Shown: positions 54,180-64,000 of the stretch, piece after piece
How the letters are laid out: each line of letters opens with the position of its first letter
Numbering within the stretch: the first letter of the stretch is position 1
DNA from: Nemertoderma westbladi
Lineage: Eukaryota > Xenacoelomorpha > Nemertodermatida > Nemertodermatidae
Length of the DNA: 64,000 bases
Assembly (NCBI GenBank): GCA_032718475.1
Contig: JAUCBJ010006998.1
Span: forward strand, 62,001 to 126,000
Direction of reading: 5' to 3'
Made by a program: the position numbers and the translations under genes
Notes under the pieces: model-generated
What the model was told of the DNA's origin: nothing
Databases searched by the model: none
What the model saw: only the letters and a program-made list of their open reading frames with translations

Positions 54180-55446
54180 CGAGAAAGGCATTTCCTAAAG
54201 GAAATGCAACCACGAAGCTAAGGAAAATTAAACAAACGGCCACACTTTGGTTCGTTGCTTAGCCTCGTTTAGTAGCAATTGTCAATAATTAACTTCTATT
54301 CCCATGGAAACTAGAGTTCTCTGGAACTGTTGCTTTAACCTTTGAAAAAAAATTCAGTACAGATTGTGGTTCAGATAACACATATACTGAGTTTCAGAAA
54401 ATATTGTAGTTTATGTCCAGATTACCGATTTTCTATCAAATTGCATCTGTTTGCAGTGGTTGTCATGGAAACTGAAAAATAGAACAATGTAATTCGGATG
54501 CAGAATAAGTCATATTGTGGGGGTAGGGGTTAGTCCCAAGTCATAATACTATTAACTTGTGCTTCAAATTATCATTTTATAAATTTTAACATCTGTTTAG
54601 ACTTGTTGCTATGGTAACTGTATTTTCTAATTAACCTCAAACGGCTTGGATATGGATCTTATAGATGAGTTGCAAAACCCCAAGTTTATATATATTACAG
54701 TTTTGCTACAAATAGAGTTATCAATATAGATTTGAATGATATAGAGTTTAATAAACTACAGTTACCATGGTAACTAAATTTCTGGAATAATTTAAGTTTC
54801 ACTAAAAGTTCCAACTCGTGGTCCAGATAACACATACCCAGTTTTGTAAAATTTTATCGTGAAGTCTATGTCCAAATGAATAAGTTTTGAATAAAAACAT
54901 CTGTTTTCAGCGGTTGTCATGGTAACTGAAAAATAGAACAATGTAATTCGGATGCAGAATAAGTTATATAGTGGGGGTAGGGGTTGGTCCCAAGTCATAA
55001 CACCTTAACCTTAGGCTTCAAATTAACATTTTATAAATTTTAACATCTGTCTAGCCCGGTTGCCAAGGTAACTGGATTTTCTATTTAACCTCAATCGGCT
55101 CTGCTATGGACCTTATAGTTGTGTTGAGAAACCCCAAGTTTATATCTATTATAGTTTTCCTACAAATAGAGTTTTAAATATTGACTTGAAATACATAGAC
55201 TTTTTTCTAAGTCCGTTGCCATGGAAACCAGATTTTTCCTGGATATGAGACCCAGCCCAAAAGATGCGCCTCGACGAGTAGTATATACATGCAAAATTTC
55301 AGGGTACTTTTAAAGGCTAGTTTTTTCACCGGTCAAAAAAAACCAAATCTGCTCCATACAAGTAAAATAGCCCACTATGAATAGACCATCTCAGCTAAGG
55401 AAAATCTTTCTTAGCGAAAGTAGTTGATTTTCCTTAGCTTCGTGGA
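54180..55446 (-). mobile_element. Helitron2/Helentron-like copy H3 (1267 bp)
   Basis: Complete, same length as H2. The 3' hairpin is GCATTTCC-loop-GGAAATGC with end CTCG. It serves as the reference copy for the X-box monomers: sites at 54459, 54605, 54761, 54913, 55059 and 55215, spaced 146, 156, 152, 146 and 156 bases. The short gap between H2 and H3 resembles inverted internal element sequence. Confidence 0.8.
54459..55228. promoter_or_regulatory. Series of six RFX X-box-like palindromes in copy H3
   Basis: Sites GTTGTCATGGAAAC, GTTGCTATGGTAAC, GTTACCATGGTAAC, GTTGTCATGGTAAC, GTTGCCAAGGTAAC and GTTGCCATGGAAAC match the form GTNRCCNNRGYAAC fully or nearly. A weaker seventh (CCCATGGAAAC) lies near 54301. 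Sites 1-3 and 4-6 form two higher-order repeats of 454 bases. All other copies carry the same series. Binding by RFX-type factors is inferred. Confidence 0.55.
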
Positions 55447-55464
55447 TTTATTGCCTCAATAATA

Positions 55465-56731
55465 CTAGAAAGGCATTTCCTAAAGGAAATGCAACCACGA
55501 AGCTAAGGAAAATTAAACAAACGGCCACAATTTGGTTCGTTGCTTAGCCTAGTTTAGTAGCATTTGCCAATAAATAACTTCTATTCCCATGGAAACTAGA
55601 GTTCTCTGGAACTGTTGGTTTTACCTTTGAAAAAAGATTCAGTCCAGATTGTTTTTCAGATAACACATCGAGTTTCAGAAAATATTGTAGTTTATGTCCA
55701 AATTACAGATTTTCTATCAAAATGCATCTGTTTGCAGTGGTTGTCATGGAAACTGAAAAATAGAACAATGTAATTCGGATGCAGAATAAGTCATATAGTG
55801 GGGGTAGGTGTTGGTCCCAAGTCATAATACTATTAAATTGTGCTTCAAATTATCATTTTATTAATTTTAACATCTGTTTACTCTTGTTGCTATGGTAAAT
55901 GGATTTTCTAATTAACTTCGAACGGCTTGTATATGGACCTTATAGATGAGTTGCAAAACCCCAAGTTTATATATATTACAGTTTTTCTCCAAATAGAGTT
56001 ATGATTATAGACTTGAATGATATATAACTTTAAAAAAACTACAGTTACCATGGTAACTAGATATTTCTGGAATGTTTTGAGTTTCACTAAAAGTTCCAAC
56101 TAGTGGTCCAGATAACACATACCTAGTTTCGTAAAATTTTATCGTGAAGTCTATGTACAAATGAATAATTTTCGTATAAAAACATCTGTTTTCAGCGGTT
56201 GTCAAGGTAACTGCAAAATAGAACAATCAAATTCGGACGCAGAATAAGTTATATAGTGGGGGTAGGGATTGGTCCCAAGTCATCACACCTTAACCTTAGG
56301 CTTCAAATTAACATTTTAAAAATTTTAACATCTGTTTAGCCCGGTTGCCAAGGTAACTGGATTTTCTATTTAACCTCAATCGGCTCTGCTATGGACCTTA
56401 TAGTTGTGTTGAGAAACCCCAAGTTTATATGTATTATAGTTTTCCTACAAATAGAGTTACAAATATTGACTTGAAATACATAGACTTTTTTCTAAGTCCG
56501 TTGCCATGGAAACCAGATTTTTCCTGAATATGAGACCCATCCCACACGACGCGCCTTGATGAGTAGTACATACATGCAAAATTTCAGGGTACTTTTAAAG
56601 GCTAGTTTTTTCCCCGACCAAAAAAAACCAAATCTGCCTCACACAAGTAAAATAGCCCACTATGAATACACCATCTCAGCTAAGGAAAATCTTTCTTAGC
56701 GAAAGTAGTTGATTTTCCTTAGCTTCGTGGA
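55465..56731 (-). mobile_element. Helitron2/Helentron-like copy H4 (1267 bp)
   Basis: Complete copy with CTAG 3' end and TCCACG 5' end. It directly abuts a fragment (H5) on its right with no spacer. Confidence 0.8.
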
Positions 56732-57625
56732 ACTTGTGCTTCAAATTATCATTTTATAAATTTTAACATCTGTATAGTCTTGTTGCTATGGTAGCTGGAT
56801 TTTCAAATTAACCTCGAACGGTTTGTATATGGACCTTATAGATGAGTTGCAAAACCCCAAGTTTATATATATTACAGTTTTGCTCCGAATAGAGTTATGA
56901 ATATAGACTTGAATAATATAGACTTTAATAAACTACAGTTACCATGGTAACTAGATATTTCTGGGATGTTTTGAGTTTCACTAAAAGTTCGAACTAGTGG
57001 TCCAGATAACACATATCCAGTTTCGTAAAATTTTATCGTGAAGTCTATGTCCAAATGAGTTATTTTCGTATAAAAACATCTGTTTTCAGCGGTTGTCATG
57101 GTAACTGCAAAATTAAACAATGAAATTCGGACGCAGAATAACTCATATAGTGGGGGTAGGGGTTGGTCCCAAGACATAACACCTTCTCCTTAGGCTTCAA
57201 ATTAACATTTTGTAAATTTTAACATCTGTCTAGCCCAGTTGCCAAGGCAACTGGATTTTCTATTGAACCTCAGTCGGCTCTGCTATGGACCTTATAGTTG
57301 AGTTGAGAAACCCCAAGTATATATGTATTATAGTTTTCCTACAAATAGAGTTATAAATATTGACTTGAAATACATAGACTTTTTTCTAAGTCCGTTGCCA
57401 TGGAAACCAGATTTTTCCTGGATATGAGACCCAGCCCAAAAGATGCGCCTCGACGAGTAGTATATACATGCAAAATTTCAGGGTACTTTTAAAGGCTAGT
57501 TTTTTCACCGGTCAAAAAACCCCAAATCTGCCTCATACAAGTAAAATAGCCCACTATGAATAGACCATCTCAGCTAAGGAAAATCTTTCTTAGCGAAAGT
57601 AGTTGATTTTCCTTAACTTCGTGGA
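56732..57625 (-). mobile_element. Helitron-like fragment H5, 3' end missing
   Basis: Begins inside the unit at ACTTGTGCTTCAAATT and keeps the 5' end, with a variant CCTTAACTTCGTGG. The missing portion is not found on the left of H4, so part was deleted. Confidence 0.7.
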
Positions 57626-57642
57626 CATTAAAGTCTATATTA

Positions 57643-60161
57643 CTAGAAAGGCATTTCCTAAAGGAAATGCAACCACGAAGCTAAGGAAAATTAAACAAAG
57701 GGCCACTCACTATCTGGTTCGTTGCTTAGCCTCATTTAGTAGCGTTTTCTAATAAATAACTTATATTCCCATGGAAACTAGAGGAACTGTTGGGTTTAGC
57801 TTTGAAAAAAGATTCAGTCCAGATTGTGGTTCAGATAACACATTTACCGAGTTTCAGAAAATATTGTAGTTTATGTCCACATCACTGATTTTCTACTAGA
57901 AAGGCATTTCCTAAAGGAAATGCGACCACGAAGCTAAGGAAAATTAAACAAAGGGCCACAATTTGGTTTGTTGCTTAGCCTAGTTTAGTAGCATGCCAAT
58001 AAATAACTTATATTCCTATGGAAACTAGAATTCTCTGAAACTGTTGGTTTTACCTTTGAAAAAAAATTCAGTCCAGATTGTGGTTCAGATAACACATACC
58101 AAGTTTCAGAAAATATTGTAGTTTATGTCCAAATTACCGATTTTCTCTCAAAATGCATCTGTTTGCAGTGGTTGTCATGGAAACTGAAAAATATAACAAT
58201 GTAATTCGGATGCAGAATAAGTCATATAATGGGGGTAGGTCTTGGTCCCAAGTCATAATACTATTAACTTGTGCTTCATATTATCGTTTTATAAATTTTA
58301 ACATCTGTTTAGTCTTGTTGCTATGGTAACTGGATTGTGTAATTAACCTCAAATAGATTGTATATGGACCTTACAGATGAGTTGCAAAACCCCAAATTTA
58401 TATTTATTACATTATTTTGCTACAAATAGAGTTTTGAATTTAGACTTGAATGATATAGACTTTAATAAACTCCAGGTACCATGGTAACAAGTTATTTCTG
58501 GAACGTTTTCAGTTTCACTAAAAGTTCCAACTAATGGTCCAGATAACACATTCCCAGTTTCGTAAAATTTTATCGCGAAGACTATGTCCAAATGAGTTAT
58601 TTTTGTATAAAAACATCTGTTTTCAGCGGTTGTCATGGTAACTGCAAAATTAAACAATGAAATTCGGACGCAGAATAAGTCATATAGTGGGGGTAGGGGT
58701 TAGTCCCAAGACATAAGCCCTTAACCTTAGGCTTCAAATTAACATTTTATAAATTTTAACATCTGTTTAGCCCGGTTGCCAAGGTAACTGGATTTTCTAT
58801 TTAACCTCAATCGGCTCTGCTATGGACCTTATAGTTGAGTTGAGAAACCCCAAGTTTATATCTATTATAGTTTTCCTACAAATATAGTTATAAATATTGA
58901 CTTGAAATACATAGACTTTTTTCTATGTCCGTTGCCATGGAAACCAGATTTTTCCTGGATATGAGACCCAGCCCACACGATGCGCCTCGACGAAGAAGTA
59001 CATACATGCAAAATTTCAGGGTACTTTTAAAGGCTAGTTTTTTCCGGAATAAAAAAACACTAAATCTGCCCCACACAAGTAAAATAGCCCACTATGAATA
59101 GACCATCTCAGCTAAGGAAAATCTTTCTTAGCGAAAGTAGTTGATTTTCCTTAGCTTCGTGGATCAAAATGAATCTGTTTGCAGTGGTTGTCATGGAAAC
59201 TGAAAAATAGAACAATGTAATTCGGATGCAGAATAAGTCATATAGTGGGGGTATGTCTTGGTCCCAAGTCATAATACTATTAACTTGTGCTTCAAATTAT
59301 CATTTTATAAATTTTAACATCTGTTTAGACTTGTTGCTATGGTAACTGTATTTTCTAATTAACCTCGAACGGCTTGGATATGGATCTTATAGATGAGTTG
59401 CAAAACCCCAAGTTTATATATATTACAGTTTTGCTACAAATAGAGTTATGAATATAGACTTGAATAAACTACAGTTACCATGGTAACTAGATATTTCTGG
59501 AATGATTTGAATTTCACTTAAAGTTCCAACTAGTGGTCCAGATAACACATTCCTAGTTTCGTAAAATTTTATCGCGAAGTCTATATCCAAATGAATAAGT
59601 TTTGAATAAAAACATCTGTTTTCAGCGGTTGTCATGGTAACTGAAAAATAGAACAATGTAATTCGGACGCAGAATAAGTTATATAGTGGGGGTAGGGGTT
59701 GGTCCCAAGTCATAACACCTTACCCTTAGGCCTCAAATTAACATTTTATAAATTTTAACATCTGTTTATCCCGGTTGCCAAGGTAACTGGATTTTCTATT
59801 TAGCCTCAATCGGATCTGCTATGGACCTTATAGTTGTGTTGCGAAACCCCAAGTTTGTATCTATTATAGTTTTCCTATAAATAGAGTTATAAATATTGAC
59901 TTGAAATACATAGACTTTTTTCTAAGTCCGTTGCCATGGAAACCAGATTTTTCCTGGATATGAGACCCATCCCACACGATGCGCCTCGACGAGTAGTACA
60001 TACATGCAAAATTTCAGGGTACTTTTAAAGGCTAGTTTTTTCTGGAGTCAAAAAAAAACTAATCTGCTCCATACAAGTAAAATAGCCCACTATGAATAGA
60101 CCATCTCAGCTAAGGAAAATCTTTCTTAGCGAAAGTAGTTGATTTTCCTTAGCTTCGTGGA
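57643..60161 (-). mobile_element. Helitron-like copy H6, split by H7
   Basis: The pieces are 57643-57895 and 59164-60161, together about 1250 bp. The left piece ends GATTTTCTA and the right starts TCAAAATG. Joined, these give the sequence found uninterrupted in other copies, with no base gained or lost. That shows H7 inserted without a target duplication. Confidence 0.8.
57896..59163 (-). mobile_element. Helitron-like copy H7, nested in H6
   Basis: Complete 1268-bp copy with CTAG 3' end. On the minus strand it is inserted between A and T, the classic Helitron target. Confidence 0.8.
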
Positions 60162-60219
60162 TTAGTAAAACTTGGTCTTCAATAAAAAATTTAATCAATA
60201 TAAAAAAGTCGTCAAAATA
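60162..60219. other. Spacer between Helitron-like copies
   Basis: 58 bases of AT-rich sequence not related to the unit. It is probably original flanking DNA. Confidence 0.5.
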
Positions 60220-61728
60220 CTAGAAAGGCATTTCCTACGAGAAAGGCATTTCCTAAAGGAAATGCAACCACGAAGCTAAGGAATATTAAACAAACGGCCA
60301 CACTTTGGTTCGTTGCTTAGCCTCGTTAAGTAGCAATTGTCAATAATTAACTTCTATTCCCATGGAAACTAGAGTTCTCTGGAACTGTTGCTTTAACCTT
60401 TGAAAAAAAATTCAGTACAGATTGTGGTTCAGATAACACATATACTGAGTTTCAGAAAATATTGTAGTTTATGTCCAAATTACCGATTTTCTATCAAAAT
60501 GCATCTGTTTGCAGTGGTTGTCATGGAAACTGGAAAATAGAACAATGTAATTCGGATGCAGAATAAGTCATATAGTGGGGGTAGGGGTTAGTCCCAAGTC
60601 ATAATACTATTAACTTGTGCTTCAAATTATCATTTTATAAATTTTAACATCTGTTTAGACTTGTTGCTATGGTAACTGTATTTTCTAATTAACCTCAAAC
60701 GGCTTGGATATGGATCTTATAGATGAGTTGCAAAACCCCAAGTTGATATATATTACAGTTTTGCTACAAATAGAGTTATCAATATAGATTTGAATGATAT
60801 AGAGTTTAATAAACTACAGTTACCATGGTAACTAAATTTCTGGAATAATTTAAGTTTCACTAAAAGTTCCAACTAGTGGTCCAGATAACACATACCCAGT
60901 TTTGTAAAATTTTATCGTGAAGTCTATGTCCAAATGAATAAGTTTTGAATAAAAACATCTGTTTTCAGCGGTTGTCATGGTAACTGAAAAATAGAACAAT
61001 GTAATTCAGATGCAGAATAAGTTATATAGTGGGGGTAGGGGTTGGTCCCAAGTCATAACACCTTGCCCTTAGGCCACAAATTAACATTTTATAAATTTTA
61101 ACATCTGTTTATCCCGGTTGCCAAGGTAACTGGATTTTCTATTTAGCCTCAATCGGATCTGCTATGGACCTTATAGTTGTGTTGCGAAACCCCAAGTTTA
61201 TATCTATTATAGTTTTCCTACAAATAGAGTTATAAATATTGACTTGAAATACATAGAATTTTTTTGAAGTCCGTTGCCATGGAAACCAGATTTTTCCTGG
61301 ATATGAGACCCGGCCCAAAAGATGCGCCTCGTCGAGTAGTATATACATGCAAAATTTCAGGGTACTTTTAAAGGCTAGTTTTTTCACCTATCAAAAAAAA
61401 ACAAATCTGCTCCATACAAGTAAAATAGCCCACTATGAATAGACCATCTCAGCTAAGGAAAATCTTTCTTAGCGAAAGTAGTTGATTTTCCTTAGCTTCG
61501 TGGAAAGGAAATGCAACCACGAAGCTAAGGAAAATTAAACAAAGGGCCACAATTTGGTTTGTTGCTTAGCCTAGTTTAGTAGCATTTGCCAATAAATAAC
61601 TTATATTCCCATGGAAACTAGGTTCTCTGGAACTGTTGGTTTTACCTTTGAAAAAAGATTCAGTAAAGATTGTGGTTCAGATAACACTTCCCGAGTTTCA
61701 GAAAATATTGTAGTTTATGTCCAAATTA
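60220..61728 (-). mobile_element. Helitron-like copy H10, split by H9 in its 3' hairpin and cut again by H11
   Basis: 60220-60237 (CTAGAAAGGCATTTCCTA) joins exactly to 61505 (AAGGAAATGCAACC) to rebuild the terminal hairpin, so H9 landed in the hairpin loop. The copy is broken again at 61728 (GTCCAAATTA), where H11 starts. The remainder should lie beyond the window. Confidence 0.8.
60238..61504 (-). mobile_element. Helitron-like copy H9, nested in H10's hairpin loop
   Basis: Complete 1267-bp copy with CTCG 3' end and TCCACG 5' end. No target duplication. Confidence 0.8.
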
Positions 61729-64000
61729 CGAGAAAGGCATTTCCTAAAGGAAATGCAACCACGAAGCTAAGGAAAATTAAACAAACGGCCACACTTTGGT
61801 TCGTTGCTTATAGCCTAGTTTAGTAGCAATTGCCAATAATTTACGAGAAAGGCATTTCCTAAAGGAAATGCAACCACGAAGCTAAGGAAAATTAAACAAA
61901 CGGCCACACTTTGGTTCGTTGCTTATAGCCTAGTTTAGTAGCAATTGCCAATAATTTACGTCTATTCCCATGGAAACTAGAGTTCTCTGGAACTGTGGGT
62001 TTTACCTTTGAAAAAAGATTCAGTCCAGATTGTGGTTCAGATTATAACACATATACCGAGTTTCAGAAAATATTGTAGTTTATGTCCAAATTACCGATTT
62101 TCTATCAAAATGCATCTGTTTGCAGTGGTTGTCATGGAAACTGAAAAATATAATAATGTAATTCGGATGCAGAATAAGTCATATAGTGGGGGTAGGTCTT
62201 GGTCCCAAGTCATAATACTATTAACTTGTGCTTCAAATTATCATTTTATAAATAGTAACATCTGTTTAGTCTTGTTGCTATGGTAACTGTACTTTCTAAT
62301 TAACCTCAAACGGCTTGGATGGATATGGAAATTATAGATGAGTTACAAAACCCCAAGTTTATATATATTACAGTTTTGCTAGAAATAGAGTTATCAATAT
62401 AGACTTGAATGATATAGAGTTTAATAAACTACAGTTACCATGGTAACTAAATTTCTGGAATGATTTAAGTTTCACTAAAAGTTCCAACTAGTGGTGCAGA
62501 TAACACATACCCAGTTTTGTAAAATTTTATCGCGAAGTCTATGTCCAAATGAATAATTTTTGTATAAAAACATATGTTTTCGGCTGTTGTCATGGTAACT
62601 GAAAAATAGAACAATGTAATTCGGATGCAGAATAAGTTATATAGTGGGGGTAGGGGTTGGTCCCAAGTCATAACACCTTGCCCTTAGGCTTCAAATTAAC
62701 ATTTTATAAATTTTAACATCTGTTTATCCCGGTTGCCAAGGTAACTGGATTTTCTATTTAGCCTCAATCGGTTCTGCTATGGACCTTATAGTTGTGTTGC
62801 GAAACCCCAAGTTTATATCTATTATAGTTTTCCTACAAATAGAGTTATAAATATTGACTTGAAATACATAGACTTTTTTTGAAGTCCGTTGCCATGGAAA
62901 CCAGATTTTTCCTGGATATGAGACCCGGCCCAAAAGATGCGCCTCGTCGAGTAGTATATACATGCAAAATTTCAGGGTACTTTTAAAGGCTAGTTTTTTC
63001 GCCTATCAAAAAACCCCAAATCTGCCTCACACAAGTAAAATAGCCCACTATGAATAGACCATCTCAGCTAAGGAAAATCTTTCTTAGCGAAAGTAGTTGA
63101 TTTTCCTTAGCTTCGTGGACTTCTATTCCCATGGAAACTAGAGTTCTCTGGAACTGTGGGTTTTACCTTTGAAAAAAGATTCAGTCCAGATTGTGGTTCA
63201 GATTATAACACATATACCGAGTTTCAGAAAATATTGTAGTTTATGTCCAAATTACCGATTTTCTATCAAAATGCATCTGTTTGCAGTGGTTGTCATGGAA
63301 ACTGAAAAATATAATAATGTAATTCGGATGCAGAATAAGTCATATAGTGGGGGTAGGTCTTGGTCCCAAGTCATAATACTATTAACTTGTGCTTCAAATT
63401 ATCATTTTATAAATAGTAACATCTGTTTAGTCTTGTTGCTATGGTAACTGTACTTTCTAATTAACCTTAAACGGCTTGGATGGATATGGAAATTATAGAT
63501 GAGTTACAAAACCCCAAGTTTATATATATTACAGTTTTGCTAGAAATAGAGTTATCAATATAGACTTGAATGATATAGAGTTTAATAAACTACAGTTACC
63601 ATGGTAACTAAATTTCTGGAATGATTTAAGTTTCACTAAAAGTTCCAACTAGTGGTGCAGATAACACATACCCAGTTTTGTAAAATTTTATCGCGAAGTC
63701 TATGTCCAAATGAATAATTTTTGTATAAAAACATCTGTTTTCGGCTGTTGTCATGGTAACTGAAAAATAGAACAATGTAATTCGGATGCAGAATAAGTTA
63801 TATAGTGGGGGTAGGGGTTGGTCTCAAGTCATAACACCTTGCCCTTAGGCCTCAAATTATCATTTTATAAATTTTAACATCTGTTTATCCCGGTTGCCAA
63901 CGTAACTGGATTTTCTATTTAGCCTCAATCGGATCTGCTATGGACCTTATAGTTGTGTTGCAAAACCCCAAGTTTAAATCTATTATAGTTTTCCTACAAA
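61729..64000 (-). mobile_element. Helitron-like copy H11, split by H12 and running off the window
   Basis: 61729-61853 (ending CAATAATTTA) joins to 63120 (CTTCTATTCCCATGG) to give the uninterrupted unit sequence. The right part is nearly identical to the matching part of H12, including an identical 92-codon chance frame, so the two copies are very closely related. The 5' end is not in the window. Confidence 0.8.
61854..63119 (-). mobile_element. Helitron-like copy H12, nested in H11
   Basis: Complete 1266-bp copy with CTCG 3' end. It is the innermost of a three-level nest (H12 in H11 in H10). Confidence 0.8.

Noticed and set aside
53484-62671. Repeated 60-100-codon minus-strand frames starting MTWDQPLPPLYNLF in the Helitron-like units
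   Set aside because: They span the X-box monomers, vary in frame and length between copies and are interrupted in several. No domain is recognised.
62008-63447. Identical 92-codon frames at 62008-62286 and 63169-63447 as a gene family
   Set aside because: They are chance frames in two closely related Helitron-like copies, and the same stretch is broken in other copies.
50164-64000. Simple satellite DNA or a CRISPR-like array
   Set aside because: Units have defined ends, nest within each other with exact target reconstitution and have differing spacers. CRISPR repeats are far shorter and prokaryotic.

Overview
This is eukaryotic, animal-type repetitive DNA from an invertebrate I cannot name. 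It is AT-rich and shows no host gene. Almost every coding signal belongs to a transposable element: Ty3/gypsy and BEL/Pao LTR retrotransposons, APE-type non-LTR retrotransposons (LINEs), a Penelope-like fragment, a tRNA-derived SINE, inverted-repeat elements and rolling-circle (Helitron-like) elements. That mixture fits a metazoan genome.

Layout. Positions 1-960 hold AT-rich minisatellites in inverted orientation. From 1598 to about 48826 lies one old, decayed Ty3/gypsy element on the + strand, blown up from a few kb to about 47 kb by nested insertions. In order these are a foldback element with G/C-tract tips (2551-3591), a CR1-like LINE 3' end with a 390-bp triplication (3592-5752) that itself contains a truncated second LINE (5213-5704), a SINE with 9-bp target duplications (6466-6701), a Penelope-like 3' fragment with 13-bp duplications (6743-7158), a giant BEL/Pao element A (7853-42754, 5-bp duplications CAGTA), a second giant BEL/Pao element B nested inside A (11691-29113, duplications TTTGT), and a full-length LINE (44725-48486) flanked by an exceptional 215-bp direct repeat.

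The two BEL/Pao elements (A about 17.47 kb without its insert, B 17,423 bp) are the main coding content. In transcription order on the minus strand each has a 1.19-kb LTR, a 2-kb leader with a spaced palindrome array and a 288-bp tandem duplication, a gag-pol frame of about 2,700 codons, a 1.6-kb spacer with a candidate RNA fold, a small acidic ORF2, a GC-rich 71-bp block identical between A and B, ORF3 with three zinc-knuckle-like motifs and a basic tail, a short purine tract and the 3' LTR. In B all three frames are open. In A gag-pol and ORF3 each carry one frameshift. LTR pairs differ at only about five positions within each element, so both insertions are young, whereas the gypsy LTRs differ at about a dozen of 170 positions.

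The right-hand 14 kb (50164-64000) is a cluster of same-orientation copies of a 1,267-bp non-autonomous element. Its ends match Helitron2/Helentron-type elements: a 5' TC end, asymmetric terminal inverted repeats, a hairpin before the 3' end and no target duplication. Several copies sit inside others, and interrupted copies can be read across the insertion without gain or loss of a base. Each copy is built from 146-156-bp monomers that each carry a sequence resembling the RFX X-box.

The strongest candidates for something undescribed are the enlarged BEL/Pao lineage with its conserved extra ORFs and RNA elements, and the X-box-bearing Helitron-like cluster.
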